DNA of 64,000 bases, from the NCBI RefSeq assembly GCF_002994745.2, contig NC_037094.1, forward strand, positions 46,389,139-46,453,138. The letters run 5' to 3'. Source of the DNA: Rosa chinensis (taxonomy: Eukaryota > Streptophyta > Magnoliopsida > Rosales > Rosaceae). Positions 11,687 to 21,514 of the stretch are shown here, piece by piece. How positions within the stretch are numbered: position 1 is the stretch's first letter; each line of letters starts with the position of its first letter. The notes beneath the pieces were generated by a model. It did no database searches and was not told the DNA's origin. It was given only the letters and a program-made list of their open reading frames with translations. A program made the position numbers and the translations under genes.

Positions 11687-12165
11687 CTGCAGATGACAAA
11701 AGCCGCAATAGGGGAAAACGTCAAAGACATTCATTAAACATTTAGAACCATTAACCATATTCATTCAACACCAAAGTAAGGTTTAAGCAGAAATTGTATA
11801 ACAACTCTCAAAATTGTTCACTGACCCAGCAATCAATCAGAATCCATATTGAAATCAAAACCAGAATTTCAATATTTCAATCAAAATCAAAATTACGTGA
11901 ACTTACCCCAAAAACTAAGTATCGATCACAACCCTATACCCAAGTCCCTCATCTTCTCCTTGGCTCAAAACGCAGTTATCCAAAACGCAGGTCCTCTTCC
12001 TCCTCACAGTAAAACCGAACGATACCCCTACAAAATCGAAACCCAATTGAATTCAAAACCAACCACAGTAAAAAGATTGAAACCCATATCAATCCAAACC
12101 CAACCGCAACAAAAACCCCAATCAAAAAAAAAAAAAAGGAATCTGGGAAACAATACCTTCGATAG

Positions 12166-12337
12166 CTAAGCTTTCAAGATTGATCCAAATGAAATGCGAA
12201 CTGACTTCTTCTCCCGCTCTCTCGATTCCAACAGTATCGTCTTCCACTGCTCCAGTCTAATTCGAGGAGAAAGGGTCGGTGCCGTCGACCTTCGAGGATA
12301 GAGGGAGAGGGCTAGTGCCGGCAACCTTCCAGGAGAG

Positions 12338-12371
<34 letters not shown>

Positions 12372-12500
12372 GACGAGTCACTAAGTGATTGACTTCGAAT
12401 TCATGGAGAGACCAAGACAAGAGTCACTGAATGCCGCCATTTCGCCGCCATCGACAGTGAAGGAGGCTGAGAGTCAGAGAGAGAGAGAGAGAGGTCTGGG
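12166..12500 (-). other. GA-rich leader-like exon near the right end of CACTA 1
   Basis: On the minus strand the region starts from GA/CT runs (12341-12370 and 12476-12493), runs through a short open frame and ends at a donor-like GAAG|GTATTG at 12166. It lies between the right subterminal repeats and the captured exons, so it is placed like a 5' untranslated first exon from which they could be transcribed. A similar GA-rich piece occupies the same place in CACTA 2. Confidence 0.35.
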
Positions 12501-12860
12501 TTTTCAGTAATTGGAACACCTCATTTTGACGAGGATAAGAGGAAAAGTAAAATCCAATCACCCCAAATAGAAGAAAAACCTAATCGAAATCAAACCTAAA
12601 ATTGAAACTAAGAAGAAGACGGAGAGACTAAGAAGAAGAATCGAGAGAGCGAGAAGACGAAGGAGAGAGTGAGAATCGAGTTCTGAGAAAGCTGAGTGAG
12701 AAGGCTAGGAGAGAGGCTGGTTTTTTAGGTTTTCCATTTTGCGAGTTCTAGGTCAAGCTGAGAGAGCTGATCGAGTGAGAATGACATAAAATGACTTAAT
12801 TGCGAGGGATCTATGTCCAAAAGCACAAGTCAAAATAACTTGGAATATTTTAAAATTAAC
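12501..12860. other. Purine-rich non-coding stretch in CACTA 1
   Basis: A-rich then GA-rich sequence with no open frame of note. Its minus strand is CT-rich, as expected for plant 5' leader or promoter sequence. Confidence 0.4.
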
Positions 12861-12867
12861 AAGCTCC

Positions 12868-13214
12868 ACACTCAGACGACATTTAAATGTCGTCTGAATG
12901 TCACAAATTCTAGTCAACTAGAGCGTGGCTATTTGAGAGGGAAAAGACTCAATCAATTTTTGGATATCCCTCCAAATTTGATAGGAAATCACCACCTTCT
13001 ACAACTACACAAATGTGTTGTCTGAATGCTCACCATTTATCCAAATTTGAGATAGAAAATCACCACCTTCTACAACTATACAAATGTGTTGTCTGAATGC
13101 TCACCATTTTTCCAAATTAAACCAGCATGGTTTTAGTGTATATTCAGACGACAGAAAAAAAAATTATGTCGTCTGAAAAACTCAGACGACATAAAACAAA
13201 ACTTATGTCGTCTG
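12868..13214. repeat. Right subterminal inverted-repeat array of CACTA 1
   Basis: Includes a perfect 26-base palindrome at 12872-12897 built from TCAGACGACA and its complement around a TTTAAA centre, and further CAGACGACA/TGTCGTCTG pairs at about 13145-13178 and 13184-13215. Between them is a direct repeat with ACAACTACACAAATGTGTTG and a near copy (about 12998 and 13070). The same words form the left array. Confidence 0.75.
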
Positions 13215-13234
13215 AAGGACTTTTTGGCATAGTG

Positions 13235-13454
13235 ATGTTGGGGAAAATTTGGGGTTTTGCACCACATGACATGGTGGGAAAGTTGGCGCTTAATTTTTTT
13301 AGGGTCATACAACGGTTTTGTCCTTATACATCTTCTGAACTAATCCATAATTCTATATCAGACAACGGATTTTTAAAAAACGTCTAAAAAAATAAAAATC
13401 AATCAGAAGACGGAAAACTATAATGCGTCGTCTGATTCAATTTTTGTAGTAGTG
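13235..13454. mobile_element. Right end of the older CACTA-type element
   Basis: After the ATG duplication the sequence carries weaker subterminal words (cagacaacgg, cagaagacgg, cgtcgtctg) and ends in TTTTTGTAGTAGTG, the complement of CACTACTACAAAAA. That is a second CACTA-type terminus, so element 1 sits inside an older relative. The left partner end is not identifiable in the window. Confidence 0.6.
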
Positions 13455-13945
13455 AACTTTGACAACTAACTAAAAAATACTAATAGAAGGAAAGAAACGA
13501 AAAGGAAGTGAAAGCACTTCATATTTGAATTTAAAACACTGCTCCATTTCAAACTTCCAGTACCTTTCTACATTTGCAAATATACATAGTTGAGTTTTCA
13601 AAAGAGCATAATTATAAGATCTTACAAGAAGAAGCCAGACCCAAAGGTATACAAGATGATTACTCAAAAAAAACAAAAAGGAAGAGTGACAAAATCTCAG
13701 TCTGTAAACAATACAAACTAGCACCATACTCTGGTCACATTGTACCAACATCGAGTTCCTTTTGAAACATAAGCAACAGACCAAAACACAATTGAAGCTC
13801 AAGTAATTGTCCTCGACACCTAATTAATAGAGAACAAAGTATATAAAATAACAAAGCAAAAGCTCAGAAAGAAAGATATCAGAATTAAAACCAATTCCAA
13901 ACTCATGATATCAAACACCCAACCTAACCATAGTTTACAAATCAA
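13455..13945. other. Unassigned stretch between the CACTA elements
   Basis: AT-rich sequence; the minus-strand open frame 13470-13802 has no recognisable domain and biased composition. Nothing further can be supported. Confidence 0.4.
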
Positions 13946-13959
13946 CACTACTACAAAAA

Positions 13960-14460
13960 GTGCATCACACAACGGTGGAAATCTGTTGTGTGATTTGGAC
14001 CATGTCTGTCGTCTATCTCGGTGTTGTGTGATTTCACCGTTGTGTGTATACCATAGACACAACGCATAAGTTAAAACTGTTGCACCGATTCTACGCATGC
14101 CAATGCCAGAAATTGGATGCGGCGTATTCAATTGTTGTTTCGATGATGGTTAGACAACAGAAATAAGTATATGCTGTTGTTTGTTAACTTCTCACACAAC
14201 AGAAAAATGACACTCAGACAACGGAAGTAATACCATACTGTTGTGTGATTTAACATTGGACAACTGATATCTATTGTTTCTGTTGTGTGAGTACTAATGA
14301 GACAACAAAATTTTATAGAGACCGTTGTGTGATTTAACATTGGACAACTGATAGCTATTGTTTCTGTTGTGTGAGTACTAATGAGACAACAAAATTTTAT
14401 AGGAACTGTTGAGTGATTTTCAGTGGTTTATTGTGTGATTGACGACAAATGTGTATTCAT
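13960..14460. repeat. Left subterminal array of CACTA 2 with an 84-base direct repeat
   Basis: Words of the form CACACAAC and GTTGTGTG alternate in both orientations. One unit of about 84 bases (from TTGTGTGATTTAACATTGG to GACAACAAAATTTTATAG) is present twice, starting at 14241 and 14325, with very few differences, a recent tandem duplication. Confidence 0.75.
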
Positions 14461-14580
14461 CCTACGCTCGTTCATTATCAATATTCTACCTAGAATATTT
14501 GCATAAATATAATGCTCAATATATTTACGTAATGAAGTATTCTAATTCAAGCGTCTAGTGTTCCAAAAGAGCTAGCATTT

Positions 14581-14665
14581 GTCAATCATCTATATATACA
14601 TTCATGTATCCAAAAGTTGTCAATCATCTATATATACATTCATGTATCCAAAAGAGCTAGCATTT
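14581..14665. repeat. Short direct duplication in CACTA 2
   Basis: The phrase 'gtcaatcatctatatatac' with its following 'attcatgtatccaaaag' occurs twice in direct succession, and is bounded by two copies of 'agctagcatttg'. A local tandem duplication of no evident function. Confidence 0.7.
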
Positions 14666-14908
14666 GCACAAATATAATGATCTATATACTTCCGATGACC
14701 CTGAAGCTTTTGCTACGTCCAGGATCTGGTCCAGGACCTGCAGATCATGACAGAAGTTTGCAATCCTGGACCTGCAGATCATGAAGAAGTTTGCAATGCT
14801 CTGGACAACATTATCTTTAACCTAACCTCGAATGTCTCACTCACAATTGGCCTGCACGATAATCAGATCATTGTTAGAAAACCAAATATGCAAAGAAAAA
14901 CACCATAC

Positions 14909-14949
14909 CTTTAAGATGACCAATGAAATGTTCAATACTAATCCCAATG
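14909..14949 (-). pseudogene. Small unidentified exon in CACTA 2
   Basis: A 41-base minus-strand piece between acceptor TTTTCCAG and donor GTATGG reads IGISIEHFIGHLK. Neighbouring minus-strand pieces near 15020-15058 (reads QLKKLMNSHA before GTACCA) and near 14830-14857 have similar borders. Too short to assign. Confidence 0.3.
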
Positions 14950-15328
14950 CTGGAAAACAACCAATTCAAATGAAAGATATTTATTCCTTATGCTAGTAGA
15001 AGAAAAGGATGGTACCTGCATGAGAATTCATCAGCTTCTTCAATTGAACACATCTAATGCATCATGTCAAGTCTTTGCCACTGAGACTAACTGTTAACAG
15101 TACATCAATAGTACTCCATGAGGAATGCATATCATAGAATTTCAATGACTTCTAGCCCCTGTCAAAAGTAAAGAACTTAGTGCTTAATTGCTACTAAGCA
15201 CCAACTCAATACTGCTAGAAAACAGAATACTTAAAATGCTTAATTGCCCCTTGTGCCATATGAAACAGAAATTGAAAATTTTCAGTTCATCACAAGCTTT
15301 CATTCTTGCTTATATAATGATTTATCAC

Positions 15329-15396
15329 CTCAAAGCCCCACCAGAAGCTGTCAAAATAATACGCCGAAGTGCACCCTCTGGCAAGCCTTGGATACA
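15329..15396 (-). pseudogene. DXR: Captured exon of 1-deoxy-D-xylulose 5-phosphate reductoisomerase (DXR)
   Basis: A 68-base minus-strand exon between acceptor TTTCTTCAG and donor GTGATA reads CIQGLPEGALRRIILTASGG and then AL. This is a highly conserved stretch of plant DXR, the second enzyme of the plastid MEP isoprenoid pathway, which converts DXP to MEP using NADPH. I see one likely change from the family (L where plant DXR has F near the end). The next DXR exons are not found next to it on either side, so only this exon, with its splice sites, was carried into CACTA element 2. It cannot make an enzyme. Confidence 0.85.
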
Positions 15397-16234
15397 CTGA
15401 AGAAATCAGAATTCATTAGCTTCATTATTATTCACAGGAGAGGATATAGGATGTAGAAATAAAGAAATGATGAGGCAAGGACTAAATTAAGGTGTATCAA
15501 GTAATTTAACAGTGATTTGGGTATCACCAACAAGAATGCAGCAAATTTGATAACTATGATGATAAAGATAGAAACATAACTCAATTAGCCACAATAAATA
15601 AGGAGCCCCTGCATAAGTTTCCAAAAAACTTTGAATCAAAAGCATATATGAACTACTAATATGAGAAGGATATGATATGTGTGAGAATTTTAGTGGGACT
15701 TGCAGAAAGCAAAAAAAGCTGTCATTTTGCTGAGAATTTATTAAAGGGTACTACATAGCTCCTTCTAAAGGGTATGCATTTTGGCAAATGGCATCTTGTT
15801 TGAGACGTAATCTCCAGTTAGACCAACAAAATAAGTCACCTACAGTTCACAGCTTACCCACTCTGTGTGTGTGTGTGTGTGTATATATATATTAATACAA
15901 AACTTTGAGAATGTGGATTCCAAATTTGTCAACACTAGTTGTCTAGCAATAGAAGATGTTCAGATAGTACGTCGTGACAGTTGTCACCTCATGAAAGATG
16001 TTCAGATCTTCTGAAGACGAGACAAGTGACAAGTGATAAGATTAAGGCATGGTTCTTGCTTGCAAAGTTGAAGGATTGAAAGATAATGTAATTCCAAAAC
16101 AAACGTAGCTATACAATCTTAGCAAATACATCCACAGATATAACCAATGCTAAAGGATTGACCAGATAAATAACTTTGCATCCATTTAATCTGAATAACT
16201 GAATAACCAACAAGATCAATGAGAACTCAAGTAC
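15397..16234. other. Non-coding interior of CACTA 2
   Basis: Intron-like AT-rich sequence. It includes a short (GT)n-(AT)n run at about 15863-15891. No gene is supported. Confidence 0.5.
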
Positions 16235-16288
16235 CTTCCCAAGTTGATCAAATCCACACAGAGACAATTTTACTCTTTCCCAGGTAAA
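16235..16288 (-). pseudogene. Unidentified captured exon in CACTA 2
   Basis: Minus-strand frame reads TWERVKLSLCGFDQLGK before a donor GTACTT. The acceptor is less clear. It is the third of an ordered minus-strand exon series (17359, 16969, 16848, 16235) that may derive from one donor gene I do not recognise. Confidence 0.35.
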
Positions 16289-16847
16289 CTTTAAATGTCA
16301 AAGCGAAACTACTTCCACATTCATATTCTACACCCATTTTAATGCCTCTTTCCTAACGGGTCCTATGATTTGAAATTTTTTTGATGATTCCATTTGCCAT
16401 CACAGCATGATAACAAACTCTAATGCACAACTCGCGTATAAAGTGATATGTACTATAACAGAATCCAAAACTATTCTACCAAAGATTCTTTAGTGGTCAT
16501 GTTCAAATATTAGAGTTCTGATCAAAAACTCAGAAACGTAAGAAGCTAGACAATAAGCATGATGATTTTGCATGCATAGATGACTAAGAAATTTGTTACC
16601 AGTTTTGTACTATAAGAGAAAAGCAAACTTAGGATGCCATGTGCCAAAAGCACTAATCAGTTTGTACTAATCAGTTTGTTTTGTTTGTTTAGCAAACTAA
16701 GGGATACTATTCGAACATCATCTCCTGCCCTATCAGGGTTAATTCCATCCAAAATAGAAATTTTTTTACCCAAATTGTAGTTTCAAAATGTGACTAAATA
16801 ATGAATAGTGAATACAATAGAGTTGGCCAGCAAGGCAAGACTAGTAC

Positions 16848-16884
16848 CTTCACATTAAGATATTCCCCTACCAAAATCCATAAT
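16848..16884 (-). pseudogene. Small unidentified captured exon in CACTA 2
   Basis: A 37-base piece between acceptor CGGCAG and donor GTACTA; in the phase that joins its neighbours it reads LWILVGEYLNVK. Too short for a call on its own. Confidence 0.35.
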
Positions 16885-16968
16885 CTGCCGAAATTCAAAT
16901 GATGTTTAATCACTATTAGATTGTGAGGACCATCAAGAATGACCACAAATAAGTAAATGATTACTTAC

Positions 16969-17025
16969 ATGGATGTTGAAGTCATATGATACAGAAGTTG
17001 GAATAAGCTTCCGTAGTTGAAAGAC
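16969..17025 (-). pseudogene. Unidentified captured exon in CACTA 2
   Basis: Bordered by a strong acceptor ATTTTCAG and a consensus donor GTAAGT on the minus strand; reads VFQLRKLIPTSVSYDFNIH. The combination of both consensus borders and an open frame makes a real exon origin likely. Confidence 0.5.
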
Positions 17026-17358
17026 CTGAAAATTGTTACAAAAAAGTGAAAACAAGACTACGAAATCTTATTTCTATCAACTAAGACAAAATTACGATGA
17101 CAAAAATGAAAACTGTATGTTTCTCTGCATCAACAAGGAAAAGTTGGACATTGTTTCATTTGGTTGACTCTCAAAAATATGAATAATCCAATTTGCAAAA
17201 ACAGAAAAATCTTCTTGAGAGATGTACCCCATTAATAATTTTTTAGGACTAAATCCGAGATATCCACAACCAAATGCTGTAGATAGCCCTTCTGAGTTTA
17301 TTCTAAACTGACATTGTATCCATAATGAACATAAAGCTTGCACAATGCTAGTATTTAC

Positions 17359-17440
17359 CTCGCCTGGAGTTTCCAGGAGTGGCTGCTGGTCTGTTGAACC
17401 TACAATCTGCTCAGTATGTAGATTATCCAGAGAGGAATGC
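17359..17440 (-). pseudogene. Unidentified captured exon in CACTA 2
   Basis: Minus-strand frame with acceptor-like CCCTTAG and donor GTAAAT reads HSSLDNLHTEQIVGSTDQQP and LLETPGE. It joins in order with the exon at 16969. Donor gene not recognised. Confidence 0.45.
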
Positions 17441-18040
17441 CTAAGGGAAGCATCAGACAGTATTTTAGCCGCTTGAAGAGTACTTAATGATTTTCAAAAA
17501 GACAGCAAGCTAGGGAGATATCTCATCTCCTATATAGAACAATAGTTAATGTTTTGTTATCAAGAAAACTGTGCTGGATAAATCAAGGCTTTAATTCCAC
17601 TAGTAATAAAATTTAATGCCAAATAAGGTCATTTAAGTGTAACCTGATGCTAAGGCTATCACAAGATCACACAAGACTTGAAAGAATGAGAAGATAATCC
17701 ATCAAAACAATCATAAGTTATGGGCGACAAACCTTCTTTCAAACACCACAAGGGTAGCAGATGCATCACACCTAATGGAGTGGTGAAAATTAGGAGGTAG
17801 ATAAGCATATGAATCCACTGTGTTTCAGATATGAATGAAATTAGACCTTTTATGATCATAGAAATATTAATGTCAACAAACAAGGCCACATCGCTTTTAG
17901 CCTTTATCTGTCCATCACTAGCAGTAAAACTACACAACCAAATTATAATTAATCAGATTCTACTTTTCTTAGGGTTTAGGCTCCATAGAACAATCTACTA
18001 GTATTCTAATCCAAAACTGATTGATGCGGTTCAAACTATT
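17441..18040. other. Non-coding interior of CACTA 2
   Basis: AT-rich, intron-like. The minus frame 17659-17937 has no recognisable domain. Confidence 0.4.
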
Positions 18041-18102
18041 CAGATAAATAGCAAAATCCAAAACTCAAATCCATAGAAAATCAAGCACCAAAAAGAATCA
18101 TA

Positions 18103-18107
<5 letters not shown>

Positions 18108-18153
<46 letters not shown>

Positions 18154-18550
18154 AGAGTGATGGAGGAGACGAGGGCACAGGCGGCGCAGAGAGTGTAGAA
18201 GATGTCGTCCTGCCATTGAGTCTACTTGTTGATGTCGTCCCACTAGCTCACGCCTCCAACGGCGGCGGCGACGGCACCAAATCACTAAGAGGTCAGCAGC
18301 AGCATAGCGCGTTCGCCTCCGCCATCTCGGACAGCTCCGTCTTCTGCATCTCTTCAATTGACCCTAGTTTGAAGGCAAGGAGGAGAGAGAGACGGTGGAG
18401 AGAGAAAGTGGATCTAGGGCACTCTTATCTCCTCCATCGCTGAAGAGGATTTGGATTTCAAGGGATAAAGAATAGAAGCAAGGAGATCGAGAGACTGAGA
18501 TAGTGAAAGGGGTTTCGTGGAGGGGGGGAGAGAGAGAGAGAGAGAGAGAC
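18108..18550 (-). other. GA-repeat and leader-like exon near the right end of CACTA 2
   Basis: A (GA)n run at 18108-18150 and another at 18529-18549 flank a GC-richer piece. Part of the minus strand (18170-18360) reads like decayed coding sequence (for example WQDDIFYTLRR) with stops. Placement between subterminal repeats and captured exons mirrors the GA-rich piece of CACTA 1 and suits a 5' first exon, possibly with coding sequence of another host gene. Confidence 0.35.
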
Positions 18551-18719
18551 AGAGGGGTTTCATGACTGAAAGAGCTCGAGAGGGGGGTTTCGTGGGAGGG
18601 GGAGAGAAAGGGATTTCACGACTAAGAGAGAGCTCGAGAGAGGTTAGGTTTCATTTAGTTTCATTTTTCTTTCAGACACGATGTGGCTAGGGCTGGGCAG
18701 GAGGTACAATTAAACTTCA

Positions 18720-19260
18720 ATAAATTCTAAAGTCGCTCACACAATAGAAGCCTAACAAACTGTTGTAAGAGTGCACTATATAAAATCAAAATGTCAAAAT
18801 ATGGAGGGAAATATGCCGCATACCGCACTTTGGCTCAAAATGTTGCCGCCTATGTTCCCACTTCACACAACAGAAAAGTATAACTTCAGTTGTCTGATTT
18901 CTACAGCTTCTACTAGGTTTACCTTGTAGAAGACATTCAAGCAAGCTTCTTCAAAATTTGGCATCCAACTTTCAATCACACAACGGAAATCTCAAGTACC
19001 GTTGTACTAAGTAGCCCAAATTTCAGATTTCAAGAGGCAACCAAGACTCGAGAGTGGAGGGAAATTTGCGGCTAAATTTTTAAGACTCAGACAACAGACA
19101 ATACTTAATTGTGTTGTGCAATGTAGTTCTGAGAAAAAAGTTATCACTTTGTTGACATTCACACAATAGAACATCACTAATACCGTTGTGCAATAAAGTT
19201 TGCTCAAACACACAACAGACGATTTATGTTCCGTTGTGTGATTGGTGTGGTGTGATGCAC
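18720..19260. repeat. Right subterminal array of CACTA 2
   Basis: Repeated CACACAACGG, CAGACAACAG and CCGTTGTGTG words in both orientations lead into the terminal inverted repeat. They match the left array of this element. Confidence 0.75.
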
Positions 19261-19277
19261 TTTTTGTAGTAGTGCAA

Positions 19278-21509
19278 AAGCTTTACCAGACGTCAAAGAT
19301 CCCAAAGTAAAACCAACAACTATAAAAGATAAATAGAAGTAATATTTCTAGGTACGAAATCACTCATTGACCCACACCAACATCTCAATTTAACATGGAA
19401 ATTAGCCAAGGAAAAATCATAAATAAAACATAACGCAAGAAAGAACAGTCACTCACCTCAATTCTTAAGCAGACCACAAACAAGAACAGCCAAAAAAAGA
19501 AAACCCAAAAGGCTCAAATCTTTGAATAGCAGAAAAAAGAATAACAAAGGCTGAAACGCCTCTCCTAAATCTCCTCCTTCCATCCACAGTTTGCTTCTTG
19601 AATCGTAGAGCAGAACGGAAACAACCAACCCAACTCGAAGCAAAACCCCTTCACTAAGAGATCAGATTCTCAATTCTTCATCTTTGCTTCTGAAAATCAA
19701 CGAAACCTTCCAGCTTCTCTCCCCTCAAATCCAGAGATACCCAAATGGTTGCCTTTGACAAAAACCCAAACTCTCCAACTCTCTCTTCCCTTCCTTTCCC
19801 GCCTTTTTCTTCGTCCCCATCCTCTCTTCTTGTTTGTTTTTCCTTTCTTTCTTTCTTTTTTTCCTTCTCTCTGTTCTGTTTTTTTTGTCCCCCTCCCCTC
19901 CTTATTTAGTCGGCCCCCAGCCCTTCTAATCTTCCCACAATCAAATGAGAACAATATAACAATAGGACTAAAATAAAATAAATAACAGACCATATATTAT
20001 ATTATATATGGAAAAATAACACAATAGAAAGAAAAAAGAGTAAGAAATAAAGAACGAAAAAAAAGAGCTAACCAAAGACAATAACTCAAAATCGGGTACG
20101 GGATATCACATGAACTAGGAAGTTGTATGTCTATTAACAAACAATAAGACTAACATGAAAAATAGAAATCAAAGAGTAAAATGAATGAAGTCAACTTTGA
20201 TTAAAAATTGCCCATCCTTCTGAAGTCTAAGACAACTTTTCACTTCCTAACAGAAAACATGAATGCTTCATGATTTTCTAAAAGCTCTACAAGCATATCT
20301 TAATCACAAAAAATGAACACCAAGTTGTAAACTAGCTACAAGTAAGATAAGAGATAAAACCTAGCATATGCTCACCTACAAGATGACAAAATTATGCTTT
20401 AACATAAACTTAATAAACACTAAATTAGTGATGAGGACGCAAAGATACTCACCCAACTCCGTTGACAAAGAAAATAAAGACATTGCAATAATTAGCCAAT
20501 TCTAACAACCATACTACTCTTCAAAATATAATTGAATAATACTCAAAATAGAGTTACAAGATTTCGCAAGTTTATAAAACAAAGCAACCGCAACCAATCA
20601 CTTAGAAGTAACAGACATTAGGAAATCAACTTCTCCTTCAATGTCAAAGTAGAACAAAGACAATAAATCCATAGAATACCAAAATCAATAGAATCCTGAT
20701 TGCTACAGCAGAATAGAAAACACATAAAACAGAAACAGGTTATTTATAGAAAAACTGAATAAAAGAAAACCCCCTCTAACAGCTCAAAACAACATACATT
20801 AATTAGACCACCACAAGCACACCAAACGGAGATCCTGCTCCTATACTCAACTTTTGTAACGAAAAGATGCAAACATTATAATATCTGGGCATAGAACTAC
20901 ACCCAAACACTTTCTATATCGTACAAAAACTCAATGAAATGTTTCCCAACTGTCCAACTAAAGACCAGATATGTAATAAAACTAATAGTTAAGCACACTG
21001 AATACATGAAAGCTCTTTCTCATATAAAACAAAGCATCTCAATTGATATGGAGTTTGTGGTTTCCCTGCGTAAAACAAAGCAACCTCACAGTAAAGAAGT
21101 GATTTTTTGGGACTAGTAAATCACAATAAATTGATCTAGCCCATTTAATACACATGCCATCAACAATTAATCACACAACTAGGTTTAATAATCCAGGCTT
21201 AACAAAAAATACCCTATTGAATCAAAAAAATAAAACTAAATCCCCACAACAATCCATAAAGACCAGTCAAAATTTGTTTAAAAAAAAACAAAAAAACAGA
21301 CACATACCGCAAGCCAAGATTCTCCTCTCCATCTCCTCTTGCATCTTCTTCGCTTGAAACCTAGCAAATAAACAAGCTTAAAACCGTAGAGAATCAACCA
21401 CGTATCTTCAATTTAAACAAACCCAAACACATAGAGAAAGAGAAGAGAAAACTAGTACCAATTGGTGAGCAGATTCGACTGGGTGAAAGCCAATGAGGTT
21501 GCTTTTGAC
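19278..21509. other. Unassigned stretch with a candidate minus-strand leader exon
   Basis: Mostly AT-rich. On the minus strand 19760-19457 reads like a 5' untranslated exon: CT-rich start, short open frame and a consensus donor GAG|GTGAGT at 19456. A pyrimidine-rich block at 19780-19915 on the + strand makes a spurious open frame. No coding exon follows that I can identify before the LARD-like insertion. Confidence 0.35.
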
Positions 21510-21514
21510 GCTAT

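Larger units (their letters stand above)
6376..13234 (-). mobile_element. CACTA-type DNA transposon carrying host exon fragments (element 1)
   Basis: The left end reads CACCATGTCAAAAAG and the right end, on the other strand, CACTATGCCAAAAAG, both followed by CTTCAGACGAC; the left terminus has a C for T. The element is flanked by the same 3 bases, ATG (6373-6375 and 13235-13237), the duplication size of CACTA/EnSpm elements. Both subterminal zones hold many inverted CAGACGAC/GTCGTCTG words. I found no transposase motif, so it is probably non-autonomous. Inside, on the minus strand, are exon-like fragments of an ABCA transporter, an AAA ATPase and several unidentified genes, mostly with GT-AG borders. 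The strand given is that of the exons. Confidence 0.85.
13946..19274 (-). mobile_element. CACTA-type DNA transposon carrying a DXR exon (element 2)
   Basis: Both ends read CACTACTACAAAAAGTGCAT (left directly, right on the complement), an inverted repeat of about 25 bases. The flanking 3 bases are CAA on each side (13943-13945 and 19275-19277). Subterminal arrays of CACACAACGG/CCGTTGTGTG words occupy about 500 bases at each end. No transposase frame was found. The interior holds several minus-strand exon fragments, one clearly from DXR. It is a non-autonomous, gene-fragment-carrying CACTA element; its subterminal words differ from those of element 1, so the two belong to different subfamilies. 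Confidence 0.88.

Noticed and set aside
18040..18357. Arg-rich minus frame of 105 codons
   Set aside because: Composition driven by GA repeats and GC-rich leader-like sequence; stops occur in the frame that looks more protein-like.
19749..19976. Leu/Phe/Pro-rich + frame
   Set aside because: Translation of a pyrimidine-rich block; no domain, and the opposite strand looks like a leader exon.
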